DNA of 64,000 nt, from the NCBI GenBank assembly GCA_946406115.1, contig OX291550.1:5570803-5634802 (forward strand), read 5' to 3'. This DNA is from Apoda limacodes. Taxonomy: Eukaryota > Arthropoda > Insecta > Lepidoptera > Limacodidae. Shown here in pieces: positions 21,997 to 32,289 of the stretch (positions are counted from its first letter, which is position 1; every line of letters starts with the position of its first letter). A program made the translations under genes and the position numbers. Under the pieces are notes generated by a model. That model saw only the letters and a list, made by a program, of their open reading frames with translations, was not told the origin of the DNA and did no database searches.

Positions 21997-22262
21997 TCAT
22001 TCGATTTCAACTACTGATACTCCTGGAAAGTAATCGCTGCTAAAGTCTTTAAACGGTATATATTTTTTTGAATCACCTCTACCAGAATTACCCTTGACTG
22101 ACTGTTTTCCCTTAAAATCTTTTACTTGATTTTGCTCTGCATATGATTGCTTTATTCTATCCCACATTTTAAGTCTCTTTATATATACACTTTCTTGTAT
22201 TTTTGTTGGTATCTGTTGTATTTCTGAATTGGAATTAAGTTCATTTTCTCCTAGGCTTAATG
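21997..22262 (-). CDS. Candidate 3'-terminal coding exon of an unidentified host gene
   Basis: On the minus strand an acceptor-like tract TTTTTATTTTTCTTTTAG ends at 22263. From there 266 bases are open: two bases of a split codon, then 87 codons and a TGA at 21997-21999. The product is hydrophilic (LSLGENELNSNSEIQQ ... KRLKMWDRIKQSYAEQN ... GRGDSKKYIPFKDFSSDYF ... VVEIE), rich in Lys, Ser, Gln and Glu, unlike the Phe/Ile/Leu-rich translations of random AT-rich DNA. AATAAA hexamers follow the stop. I do not recognise the family. Upstream exons would lie at higher coordinates, and none was found with confidence. The start is set by the splice acceptor, not by an ATG. Confidence 0.4.
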
Positions 22263-22787
22263 CTAAAAGAAAAATAAAAACATACTGTAGGTATTATTAA
22301 GTATACCTACATTTTACGAATAACTGGATTTTAAAACTTTGCTTATATAATATCTTTTTATTTTCAAAATAAAGTAAAAAAAGCACAGGAATTCTAATAA
22401 AATTTAATTAGAAATTATAGGAATAAAATATGATCCTAGACTTTGAAGTTTTTCTCTCAAATGATTGTTTTGTGGTAATGTTAGATCAGTTTAGTCGATT
22501 CAAATTCAGAGTCAAAATAATTAGCTCGATAAAAACACCTTTGTATAGACAAAACTAATACCTATATGGGTCGACTTTTTCATCAATCAAACTCAAACAA
22601 ATTCTTTATTTGCATGAGAGTAGACAGTAGATTAATAAAAAAAGAAGCACATATATATTTTTGAGCTCTGTGATCTACTAATAACGGTGGTGTGCAAATG
22701 CATATAAAGAATTTGAAAGTAGCAATAAAAAAACATATGCTACGTAAAAAACCTTATTTTTTTCCAAACTAACTGATTTTGTGTTTT
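22263..22787. other. Gene-free stretch (possible intron of the minus-strand exon)
   Basis: AT-rich, no open frame or repeat edge that I can support. Confidence 0.4.
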
Positions 22788-23360
22788 TTTTAGGGTTCCG
22801 TAGTCAACAAGGAACCCTTATAGTTTCGCCATGTCCGTCTGTCCGTGCGTCTATCCGCGGCTTAGTTCAAAAACTACTAATACAAGAAAGCTGCAATTTG
22901 GCAGGGATATACACATTGATCAAGCCGACAAAGTGGTAAAATAAAATCTTTAAAAAAATATTTTTTAGGGTACCTCCCCTCTACCTGCGAAAGTATAGTA
23001 TCTGGAAATGTAAGAAAAATTACGGTGGTAGTGCATATAATGAATTTAAAAGGACAACCATCACAGGTAAGGACACTTTACAGGCTAACGAGTAATAGTC
23101 GACCAAGTTAAAAATGTACTTGGAAAAGTGAAATTTTCGTATAAATTCCATTAAAAGTTACTTAAATGAAGGAGGAAAACAGGTATAAACAGAAATATTC
23201 ACAGAATATTTAGTTATATATTCACTTTAAAAATAAATTAAATTAAAATAAAACAAACATTTTAGGGCTCCTTTACCACAAACGTGATTTTTTTCCGTTT
23301 TTATAAACAATGGTACGGAACCCTTCGTGCGCGAGTCCGACTCGCACTTGGCCGATTATT
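22788..23360 (+). repeat. GGGTTCCGTA-family dispersed repeat
   Basis: Starts TTAGGGTTCCGTAGTC (22791), continues with the pyrimidine-rich GTCCGTCTGTCCGTGCGTC and GCCGACAAAGTGG, and ends TGGTACGGAACCCTTCG followed by the hairpin GCGAGTCCGACTCGC (23331-23345) and TTGGCCG. The left and right GGGTTCCGTA motifs are inverted relative to each other. Non-coding. Confidence 0.7.
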
Positions 23361-23955
23361 TATAAGTAACTTTTGTTTCACATAGTTTTGTTCATTTATT
23401 TATTTTTGAAAAAAAGAGGACGAAAAGAATCGGTGTTTCTTACTAACTTAATTTTTGACAAGGATTCAAAATCTGGTAAAAAAAACTTTTTTTTTTTCTC
23501 TTTTCGAAAAAAATTGTGACTGAAAGAGTTAAAATTGAGATTAAACAACGCACAGGCACATGAGTAAACATTCTAACAGAGACAAAGCTTCAAGAGGCGC
23601 ACAAAATGTTGGCAGGGTTGTCGCATAAGTACAATTAAAAAAATGAAAATTTATTAATCAGGCATAAAAAAAATAGAAATTAAAAAGTTAAACTTAAAAT
23701 AAAAAGTTTGTATTCAAACATTTAGAAGATAAATACTCTTATTTATGTTACTAATAAATTGCTATGTAATAAAGAGGTTTATTCAAATGTCCTGTAAAGT
23801 CATTAGTTACATGTCATAAATAAAAACAGAGATTCAATAAATATAAGAGTAAATCGGTCAAGTGCGAGTCCGACTTTACAAACACAAACAAAAACAAAAG
23901 TGTGCCGATAAGCATTATAAGTTTGTACCCTAGCGGCTTGACAGATCGGGTTGGG
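23361..23955. other. Gene-free stretch
   Basis: AT-rich. Only a 30-bp minus-strand piece of the same hairpin end (GGTCAAGTGCGAGTCCGACT, near 23854) is recognisable. Confidence 0.45.
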
Positions 23956-24099
23956 TTTTTTTTTTTTTTTTTTTTTTATACCACTAAGGTGGCAAACAAG
24001 CCTACGGTCCGCCTGATGGTAAGCGGTCACCGTAGCCTATGGACGCTTGCAACACCAGGGGCATCACTCGCGCGTTGCCGACCCTTCAGAAATCTAATA

Positions 24100-25842
24100 A
24101 CTTCTTTTTTGAAGAACCCCATACTGTAGTCCTTAAAGAAAACCTTGGCAGGGAGCTCATTCCACAACCCAAGCGTTCGCGGGAGGAAGTTTCTCTGAAA
24201 CCGCACTGTACGCGACCATTTCGGTTCCAAAGTGTGAGAATGAATTCCCTGTCGATGGCGAGCGGTGCGATGGTAGAAAGTAGCCGTGGGCATCATTTCG
24301 AACAATTCCTCAGAACACAATCCATTGTACAAGCGGTAGAACACACACAGGGAGGCGAAGTCTCTCCTCAGACTTAAGGGCTTTTTTTTTTTTTTTTTTT
24401 CTTAGCTGACTGACTGACATGCAGTTGGCTGTTGCAGCCATTACTGCTTCACCGGACTTTTGGGGCGAGACTCTGAAGGAGCCTCAGCCCACTTAAGGGC
24501 TCGATACCGCAAGTGAGTTTGGGATCGTCGACAATCCTCACAGCCCGTCGTTGAACCGAGTCAAAAGGGCCAAGCTGGTATCCGGGTGCACCCGCCCAGA
24601 GATGGCAGCAGTACTCCATATGGGGCCGGACTTGCGACTTGTAAAGTAGCAACCTTTGCCCCGACGTGAAGTACTGCTTCGCTCTGTTGAGTACACCAAG
24701 ATTTTTGGACGCCAGCTTTACCTTGTCTAGCAAATGATCTCGGAACTGAACATCGCTGGAGATGTCAACGCCAAGGATCCCAAAGCTCTTGGAGATAGAG
24801 AGGGGAGTGTTCTGGAATTGTGGGACTACAATGAATGGGGTTTTCTTAGCGGTGAACGCCCCCAGTCAGAGACCTTGGACAGACCGATCTCGATTTGAGA
24901 CACAAGTGCTTCACGCTTTTCCTCCACAACGGAACGTGGGATGCTTGCACGGCCCGTGTAATAAGCGTCTCCAGTACTGTCATCTGCATAGCAATGTATG
25001 TTGTTGATGTCCAACATATCATTGATGTGCAGTAGAAACAGCGTAGGAGACAGCACAGAGCCTTGCGGGACACTAGCATTAATGTCCATGCTATCAGAGC
25101 AACTACCGTCAACTACGGCTCGTATGCTTCAGCCGGACAAAAAGCTAGCCACCCATTTGCACAAACCCTCGGGCACTCCGTAAGATGGCAACTTCGATAG
25201 AAGACCCCGGTGCCAGACCCGATCGAACGCCTTCGCTATGTCTAGGCTACATGCCAATGCCTCCCTCTGACTCTCAACGGCTAGTGCCCATCGGTGTGTG
25301 AGATACACTAGAAGGTCACCAGTTGAGCGACCGTGGCGAAAGCCATATTGACGGTCACTGATCAGGTCGTGTTTTTCTAGGTATCTCAAAAGCTGTGTGT
25401 TGATCACACGCTCCATCACCTTGGAGAGGAGAGAGGTTGTAGCGATAGGTCTGTAATTCGATGGATCTGATCTATCGCCTTTTTTGGGCACCGTGTGCAC
25501 ATTTGCAGTCTTCCATAAAGACGGAAATTGCCTAGTGTGGTAGGAAAGCGTGAAGAGGCGCGTGAGTACAGGACATAACTCAGGAGCACACTGCTTAAGC
25601 ACCACTGCTGGTATGCCGTCTGGCCCACTCGACTTATGAACGTCGAGGGAAAGCAACGCCCGCCGGACCTCGCGCTGTGTTATAGAGATTTCCGGCATGG
25701 TCTTACCGCACCACGGTAAAGTAGGTGGTACAGCGCCTTCGTCGTTCACATTCGAGTTAGAGGCAAAGAGACTGCCCAATAGATCGGCTTTCTCTTTTGC
25801 ACTGTGGGCCAAGTCACCATCAGTCTTTCGCAGTGGTGGTAA
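24100..25842 (-). pseudogene. Reverse transcriptase part of copy 3, broken
   Basis: Contains SSGPDGIPAVVLKQ, NYRPIATTSL, YGFRHGRSTGD, FDRVWH and ASFLSG, then an AGA to TGA change (near 25132), then in the same frame GSVLSPTLFLL and CYADDSTGD (24826-25089). A deletion of about 47 bp near 24866 (after KVSDWG) shifts the frame. The C-terminal part resumes at 24449-24733 (LLLYKSQVRPHMEYCCHLW, VQRRAVRIV) and, beyond the nested insertion, at 24027-24344 (FQRNFLPRTLGLWNELP). Palm motifs are intact, so this copy was likely competent before the stop, deletion and insertion. It is the best template here for the RT C-terminus of the family. Confidence 0.9.
24383..24490 (-). mobile_element. Nested 108-bp retroposed insertion with 11-bp TSD
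   Basis: ACTTAAGGGCT occurs at 24372-24382 and again at 24491-24501. Between them lies about 18 T (poly-A on the minus strand) followed by 90 bp of unrelated sequence (GCTGACTGACTGACATGCAG, CCGGACTTTTGGGGCGAGAC). The other copies of the host element are uninterrupted at this point (CCCTTAAGTCTGAGG in copy 1). Poly-A and TSD show LINE-mobilised insertion: a 5'-truncated LINE 3' end or a SINE. The donor family is not recognised. Confidence 0.9.
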
Positions 25843-25909
25843 TGGTTTCACAGACACGAATGTATTATGCCATTAAAAAGGAAATATTTGATAGTTTTTT
25901 TTTCTTTAA

Positions 25910-25985
25910 TTGAAGAGCTGCCGTAAGAACCTACGCCAATAACGAAATTTAGCGCGGGGGAAGCCGCTAGCAAAGCTAGTATCTA
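25910..25985 (+). repeat. Fragment of the GCAAAAGCTAGT-ending repeat
   Basis: GAGCTGCCGTAAGAACC, then TTTAGCGCGGGGGAAGCCG and GCAAAGCTAGTAT: the right end of the family only. Confidence 0.55.
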
Positions 25986-26214
25986 ATAAGGGTTCTACAC
26001 AAGTATCAACTTCATCTAAGTACCTTTTAATGGAATTTGTATGAAATTTTTACTAATCTGACTACATTTTCAACTATTACTCATTGAGTTGTAAAGCCTA
26101 CTTAGCGATGGTAGTTTTTCTTTTAATCACGTTACATATGCTATTTCCACACACGAAAGACCAGACATTTAGATGGCAGCTTGGGGGACACTGGGCTTTA
26201 ATAAAAACTCGCTT

Positions 26215-26290
26215 AATATTTCGCAAACGCATCGCTGAATCGAAAAATAGTTTTCGCAAACCCTCAATTATTTAAACGAGCTATCAAACG
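26215..26290 (-). repeat. Inverted partner of 27928-27995
   Basis: CGCAAACGCATCGCTGAATC, GAAAAATAGTT and TTAAACGAGCTATC appear here and, in reverse complement, at 27928-27995. The element is not identified. The surroundings (25986-26869) hold no supported gene; the 63-codon frame at 26084-26275 overlaps this repeat and is discounted. Confidence 0.6.
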
Positions 26291-26869
26291 AGAGCCCACA
26301 CTATGGGGAAGACGAGAAAAAATCATCCCCACTTCTCGAGGTGTATATGCATGCCAAATTACAGCTATCTAGTACTATATAATGGTCTCTAAGATAGGCC
26401 GTGGCCAGACAGATAGGCAGACGGTTCCTTCAGACATCGGTGTGCCGAAAATCAGGTATGATTCCCGTAGAAAAAAAATATTTTAGCGGAAATTTTGCAC
26501 CAAGAGGAAATAAAAAAAAAAAAAGGTTGTAGGTTCCCTTTCTGCTCATAAATGAAGTTGTAATAACAATATATAAGTTTAAAATCAAAACAATTATTCA
26601 GGCTTACCAAATAGATAAATAAGTATAATCATAATAACAGTTACCGTAGAACGTAGAAATACCATTGAATTAACAGTTAAATGTGTGAATGATGCGAAAA
26701 AAATATGAGGCAGTCTATGAATACCTGCCAGTGACAGTCGATAAATGATTCATGAAAAAAAAACGGCCAAGTCTCTACGAGTGGTACTTTACCTCCAAGG
26801 GTTCCGTGCTACTTCTCTTGGCACTTGCAAGTAGATTACAATTAAGAAGATGCCAGCGAGTGATCTATG
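26291..26869. other. Gene-free stretch
   Basis: AT-rich. A minus-strand scrap of the GGGTTCCGTA family (AACGGCCAAGTC ... GGGTTCCGTG) lies at about 26760-26812. Confidence 0.4.
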
Positions 26870-27185
26870 CTAATATTATAATAGCTAGTTTGTTGCCTTT
26901 TTATGTCTAACCCGCTGAACCGGTTTTGATAAAATTTGGCAATATTTTAGATTGCACCTTTGAAAAGAACATGGATTATACATTAGCAAGGGAATCAGAC
27001 TGAACAGCTGAGCCGATTTTTATGAAAACCAATTTTATGAGTGGGGGGAAAGAAAATAGCTACTAAGAAAATCGTCAAGCATGAATCGGATTAGAATCAA
27101 GGAGTTGCCGTAGGAACCCCAGTCTCATACCGAAAACCAAATTAGCGTGGGTGGAGCTACGGGCAAAAGCTCGTTAAATATAATT
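26870..27185 (+). repeat. GCAAAAGCTAGT-ending dispersed repeat
   Basis: Left part ATGCTAATATTATAATAGC and CGCTGAACCGGTTTTGAT; right part GGAGTTGCCGTAGGAACC, AAATTAGCGTGGGTGGAGC, then GGGCAAAAGCTCG. Non-coding. Confidence 0.6.
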
Positions 27186-27732
27186 TAACTAATCGGAACA
27201 GACTGATTGATATCGTTAGTTAAGTTAAAAAATGTAAAAAAAATACATATTTTGTAACCGAATTTCGTATTAGGCACCTACTTGAGGGGTATTTATTGTA
27301 TGTATTACTATGGGGTATTTAGACTTGAATCATTCTAGTACCTTTCTAACAACATTTTCCGTAGTACGATTAATATATGGAGTAGGCTTATTTATTTATT
27401 ACTAATATATAATGCCACGCGGATCTGTCCACACGGGGTTAATACGTCATCACCGTTGAATTCTTACAGTAACTACTAGAATAACTAGGAAAAATATTCT
27501 TTAGTATAATTCGAGGGGAATATCGATTTTTCTTTGCGACGTAAAGTACATTTAAACCCTTCAACTTTACCCGCCTAAATATTTTCCCAAGGGAACTCAT
27601 GATTGGTATTGAAAACATCTTTTTCTTTCCTTTTCAGTTATTTCAGATATCCCTGTATTATAACTAAGGTTAGTATCGATCAGCATAATATGCATTTTAT
27701 ATCCTCATTCGTCCTTTGCTCTTTCCAGTTAT
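27186..27732. other. Gene-free stretch
   Basis: AT-rich, no supported feature. Confidence 0.4.
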
Positions 27733-28350
27733 TTTTAGAGTTCCGTAGTTAACAAGAAACTCTTAAGGTTTCGCCATGTCCATCCATCCGGTTGTTCATC
27801 TGTCTGTCTGTCCACGGTTTAGCTCAGAGACCACTAGAAAGCTGTAACATATTAATTAGGCCGACAAAGTGGTGAAATAAAATAAAAAAAAATAGGTTAG
27901 GTAAAGTGTGGGATGTTTTTTTTTAGGGATAGCTCGTTTAAAAAAATTTACTGGGCGTCACAACTATTTTTCGATTCAGCGATGCGTTTGGGAAATACAT
28001 CGCAGAGGTACATATTTCCCAACTTAAATCACTGTTACAGCGCCATCTAGCTATTATTAAGCGAAATAGTAACTGCAACACTAAGGTATACTAGTTTTAT
28101 ATTATGTGTTCGCATTTTGTTAATAAGGTGTTGTTTTGTGACTCAAATAAATTTTATTCTATTCTATTCTATTCTATTTGTTTGTTGGAAACAATATTCA
28201 TAGTTAAGCAACGCCGGGCTAGGTTAGTTATAAGCTGGGCGACTGCTTAACAGCACTCTTTTAATTTTGGTTTGTATTTGTAAATTACGTAAATGGTCGT
28301 AGGTACGGACCCCCCGGGGCGCAAGTCCGACTCGCTCTTGGCCGGTTTTT
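27733..28350 (+). repeat. GGGTTCCGTA-family repeat split by another repeat
   Basis: Left end TTTTAGAGTTCCGTAGTTAAC (27733) with the CATCTGTCTGTCTGTCCACG tract. Right end GGTACGGACCCCCCGGGGCG and CAAGTCCGACTCG, then CTTGGCCGG (28301-28348). Between them, 27928-28180 belongs to a different repeat (its start pairs inverted with 26215-26290 and it ends in an ATTCT array), so the element was interrupted by a later insertion. Confidence 0.6.
28154..28177 (+). repeat. (ATTCT)n microsatellite
   Basis: About five ATTCT units after CAAATAAATTTT. It probably forms the 3' tail of the retroelement fragment inserted in the surrounding repeat. Confidence 0.8.
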
Positions 28351-28809
28351 ATTTTAAAAATCAGATTACCTCATTGCTCCGTTACGATGTAAAGGAATAG
28401 TGCTCACTATCATAGTTTAATGATAATGCCACACTCAGTCTACATTCCAATTGACTTGATTTTCCACCCGTTTCGGAACTGGAGTTAGACAGTTAATTTT
28501 TAATCTGACAGGAGTGATTTTCAACCATTTCCATGGGAGTGTAAATAATTCAAGTTGACAGTTGAAAAATTACCCTAAGCCGGGCGTACCGTTCGAACCT
28601 TTTATGTAAGGATTCATAAAATTGTAATTATTACACGAGTGTTAAAATTAAATTCCTATTGTTTTCACACTTTTGATAATTTAATATTGGATATGCATTA
28701 TGATTAGTTGATAAGCATTTTTATTTCATAAGTAGCTGAAATTTTTAATTGATTTCTACTAAATCTAAGTCCAATAATAATTTATCCTCATTCCTTAGAA
28801 CCTTAATGG
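28351..28809. other. Gene-free stretch
   Basis: AT-rich, no supported feature. Confidence 0.4.
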
Positions 28810-29005
28810 TCATGATTTGATTCAAGAGGTGCTTCCTCCCGCGAACGCTAGCTTGAGGAATGAGCGCACTGCCGAGGTTTTTTTAGGTGCATGGGGTGTA
28901 TGGGGTTTTTCAAGAAGAGAATGATTTACATTGGCAATCGACTAGGGCGACTACTTAACATTATGCAGACCGGAATCTTGTTTGCCACCTCAGTGATATA
29001 AAAAA
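28810..29005 (+). mobile_element. Diverged 3' end of the endonuclease-RT element family
   Basis: CTCCCGCGAACGCTAGCTTG, ATGAGCGCACTGCCGAGG, GGGGTTTTTCAAGAAGAG, and the terminal TTGTTTGCCACCTCAGTG with TATAAAAAAAG match the 3' end of copies 1 and 3 with many changes. About 195 bp; older than the other copies. Confidence 0.8.
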
Positions 29006-29194
29006 AGAGTGAAAAATATACTCAACTAATATTTACATAACAATTTAATATTATATTTTTTTGTTACGCAAGTCCAACTCGGAAAATCTTTTGTGAAGTA
29101 TTCAGGAACTTACAAAATTAAGTATCTCATTTTATTGATTAAAATATAGAGGTATTTCATTTTACCAGCATATTTTTCTTTTCGATGTGAGTTA

Positions 29195-29500
29195 AGCATT
29201 TTTCATCATAATTACTCGTAAACAGTGTCGTTATGTGCAGGCGAAGCGGGTGCAAAGACCATAATTACTCCCACGGGATTTTGATAGAACTCACGGGTGA
29301 TAATGACGCGCCTATTCTATCAAGTATGTATAATAGGTGTCTGTTCAAAATATGAACTACGTGCACACTACAAGCGAGCAACCACAAGTCTTAACTTGTG
29401 GCGGCGGTCGCGTTGTTTTTTCTACTTTTCCCGCCACTTCAAATGTGGTTTGGCGAGTTTCATTATTTATTCACCTTATATTTTTATTGATTCTACGTAA
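29195..29500 (+). repeat. Dispersed repeat shared with 42448-42795
   Basis: Common blocks in the same order: TTTTTCATCA, ACTCGTAAACAGTGTC, GGGTGATAATGAC, CTATCAAGTATGTATAA, TATGAACTACGTGC, AAGCGAGCAA, GGCGAGTTT, CACCTTATATTTTTAT. Small frames at 29297-29576 are translations of this repeat. Confidence 0.7.
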
Positions 29501-29617
29501 ATACCCGCTTGTTAGTAATTTTCTTTTCACAATTCTCACTACACAATGTACTATAAACATATGTACCTGTGAGTAAAATTAAACAACTATGACTGGCATA
29601 TTCACACACAAAACACT

Positions 29618-29914
29618 TTAATGTGCCTTTGCAACAAAGCCCCAAATGTGACGAAACGGAAAGTATTTTGTGTAAACGGTAATGTTCTGTTGTGTTATAT
29701 TATCAGTAAGGCACTGTTCTCGGTAAGCTACAAAAAATTTATGTATTCTTAAATAGCACATATATTGTATTTGTGTGCAGATTAGGTTAAATGTCTCTGA
29801 TGACTTTTCCTTCCAACAATTGCAATAACATATTTCCATCCCATATTCAGTCTCATTTAAAAAAAAAACCAATCTGCAATAGAAAGCAATCTCTAAAAAT
29901 TGCACGGGACACAA
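29618..29914 (-). other. Unexplained 98-codon minus-strand open frame
   Basis: Open from 29914 (TTG) to TAA at 29618. The middle reads NETEYGMEICYCNCWKEKSS and AYREQCLTDNITQQN, with seven Cys and good polar content. An acceptor-like TCTATTGCAG lies at about 29875. No domain is recognised. Too little evidence for a gene; a chance frame in AT-rich DNA is equally likely. Confidence 0.2.
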
Positions 29915-30240
29915 GGTGATTAGTTAGTAAAAGTAGCTGAAAACTAGTAAACAATTAGCTAAAAACCAGTAAGCCTAGGCTATTTAAGCAAAAATTTAGT
30001 AAAGTGTTCCTGAGGACCATAGAAGTATCTGCTCAAAAGTCCCCATCCCTAGGATAGGATGCTGGTTTTCCCCCTTGCCATGTTCAAATGTTTCATTTTA
30101 ATATTTGAATCTCAAATTTACATATACTTATTATTTTATTTTTACTTATCTTAACTATAAAGCATTTAGACTAATAGTTTTGAAAATATGCATAATTGTG
30201 CAAAAAATTTGTATGTTTTGTGATTTAAACGAAAACTATA

Positions 30241-30823
30241 CACACCGGCACAATTAGCGAAACACAAAAAAAGGATTTGAACGAATGGCAGCAGGTTCTC
30301 TTTACTGATGAGTGCAGAGTTCTTTTAAAACAGATCGATGGGAGACAGCGAATATGGAGACGCAAAGGAGAACGCCACATACAGTCTAATTTTGAACACA
30401 CAGTGGCTTATGGTGGCGGCTCGATTATGGTTTGGGGAGGGATATGTTTGGGAGCTCGCACGGAGTTAGTGATAGGCACAGGAGGGACCATGACAGCAGA
30501 TCGATACATCAGAGACATTTTAGAAGAACATGTTGTACCATTTGCCCCATTTATTGGTGTCGACTTTATTCTAATGCCAGATAATGCTCGTGCTCATAGT
30601 GCACAATCGGTACAGGCCTATCTGAGCCACGTAGGTATACCAGTGATGCAGTGGCCAGCAAATTCCCCCGATATGAATCCGATAGAGCATGTCTGGGACT
30701 TGCTAAAAAGAAGTGTTAAATCCAGAATGCCACCCCCCAACAATCTGAATGATTTCGTCAAATATATGCGTTATTATCTCATAGTCTCACTTTTTTTTCT
30801 GTTCCGCTAATTGTGCCGGTGTG
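30241..30823 (+). mobile_element. Tc1-like element, internally deleted, both TIRs kept
   Basis: The 19-bp terminal inverted repeats CACACCGGCACAATTAGCG (30241-30259) and its exact complement (30805-30823) are flanked by TA (30239-30240, 30824-30825), the Tc1/mariner target duplication. At 583 bp it is about a third of an autonomous element. Terminal integrity means it could have been mobilised in trans after losing coding capacity. Confidence 0.9.
30277..30810 (+). pseudogene. Tc1-like transposase, catalytic core only
   Basis: Encodes the DDE core: first Asp in VLFTDECRV, second in MPDNARAH, and the Glu in SPDMNPIEHVWD, with 34 residues between the second Asp and the Glu (DD34E, the Tc1 signature). 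A glycine-rich YGGGSIMVWGGI box lies between. The N-terminal paired-type helix-turn-helix DNA-binding domain is gone: the frame begins at EWQQVLF right after the left TIR. The C-terminus is also shortened, running from NNLNDFVKYMRYY into the right TIR, where the TAA lies. The catalytic triad remains readable, but without the DNA-binding domain the protein could not act as a normal transposase. Confidence 0.9.
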
Positions 30824-31194
30824 TATATAAGAGCTAATAAAAATTAAAGTGTAAAAAATTTAAATTTTATCAAATGATCTACCAAGTATATTTTGTTTAC
30901 TTTGGTTGGAGGATTCGGATATATGTAGGCATATATTGTAGATGACAAAAAATAATTTTGGAAAAACCAAATACCTTACTTATGCGTGAAAAGGGCCTAA
31001 GAGATATTTCCAGGTACAACTTGACAGCTTTAACAACTGCATAAATAATGACCAAAATAACCTATTCACTTTCACCATTAACATAATTAAGTAACAAAAC
31101 TAAAATTATCTTAACTAAAAACCTAAACATAAATAAAACATAATTTAAATTTAAAAACCCCAGACTCATAAAAAGAATATTTCATCTAAAGTAA
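30824..31194. other. Gene-free stretch
   Basis: AT-rich; possibly the decayed 3' UTR of the minus-strand fragment that follows. Confidence 0.35.
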
Positions 31195-31204
31195 ACACCT
31201 GTGA

Positions 31205-31670
31205 TACAGTACCATTCACACTGGCGACATTACCTCTCTGCACAGCCAAACTTAGCCTTTGAAAGAGGTAGCATCCAGCCCTCAAATCACCCGACGCAAG
31301 AACAAGTCTTTTAGATAAGTCCTTAACAAAAGACTTCGTATCCGATGACTAATTAAAGATGAATGTTTGCGGCGCTTACGTTGTTGTGCTTGTTCAGCGG
31401 CCGCACCAGGTGTAGTAGACGTACTCTGAAAGTAGGACGGAGCAAGTGTATCGACACAAGTTGCGTCCCACACCAGAGCACGACCAAGACTCCATGGCAC
31501 TAAAATCACCCCATCAGGTCTCTTTCCATCGTCTCTAAAAAGTCCACGAGGTTCTAAGTTTGAAGGAACAGACGCAGTAGAAAGAGCTCTCCTAATGAGG
31601 TCATTAATAGTACCATGGCGGTATATGCGGCCTGCACTTTTTAGGCAACACCTCGCTCGTCAAAACTGTG
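31205..31670 (-). pseudogene. RT-associated C-terminal nuclease-like domain, fragment 1
   Basis: Across shifting minus-strand frames the sequence reads [13 protein letters not shown], then [20 protein letters not shown] (31282-31509), then, after a deletion of about 25 codons, [16 protein letters not shown] and LFQRLSLAVQRGNVASV. Upstream (31560-31670) gives [18 protein letters not shown] know this block as the C-terminal part of reverse-transcriptase-like proteins in invertebrates. The RPDG ... [10 protein letters not shown] pattern resembles a PD-(D/E)XK nuclease core, which is my inference. It is frameshifted and 5'-truncated. It lies head-to-head with 32290-32691. Confidence 0.65.
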
Positions 31671-32289
31671 TCCACAGGGGCAAACATGTACTTCACAAAC
31701 ATAAGGTCCAAGACACAAACAAACAGAAATCCGTAAAGTGTCACAGTCCAAAAGTGTGCCTAATTTAGCTGCGCGTGCAGCCAGTGACCAGACTTTTTTT
31801 CTGAAACCGCCAAAATACTTATATGAAATTCCACCCGTTGTTCCAAAACATAAATAGTCGACAACGAAAGTCTATCCTTATGATCACAAAATGTAAATTA
31901 ATAAGACAGAACAATGTTTACCACTAGATGGCGCAAATATCCTACAGCAGCATAAACCGTAGTCGTAATTAAATACAGGCAACTGTACAAAGAAAATAAA
32001 TAAATTTTGTGCGAGATCTAATTTGCATGCTAGAAACGGGGCACAAAATTAATTTTAACTTTAATTTTCAGGTTACACAAGGTTATTCCATTGCTTTCTA
32101 TGCTCAATTATAATATTATATATGATAGACGCTTGTTTGTATTTAGTTAATATACTCACTAAAAATCTATTGTACCGCCTACACTCTTTCTATTGAGCCA
32201 TTGTGCAACAATGTATTGATATAATAAATAAATAAATAAATGAATAAAAAATGAATAATTAGATAAATTATTGTTATTATTTCTGCAAT

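Larger units (their letters stand above)
23956..25842 (-). mobile_element. Non-LTR retrotransposon copy 3, 5'-truncated with poly-A tail
   Basis: The minus-strand 3' end reads GGACCGTAGGCTTGTTTGCC, then ACCTTAGTGGTATA and about 22 A (23956-23977), defining the family's true 3' terminus. The 5' truncation is at about 25842, just inside the endonuclease-RT linker (LPPLRKTDGDLA). No convincing target duplication was seen. A separate small insertion splits it at 24383-24490. This copy shows the complete YADD region and the full C-terminal part absent from copies 2 and 4. Confidence 0.9.

Noticed and set aside
23956..23977. T-run as a transcription terminator
   Set aside because: It is the poly-A tail of the minus-strand retrotransposon copy 3.
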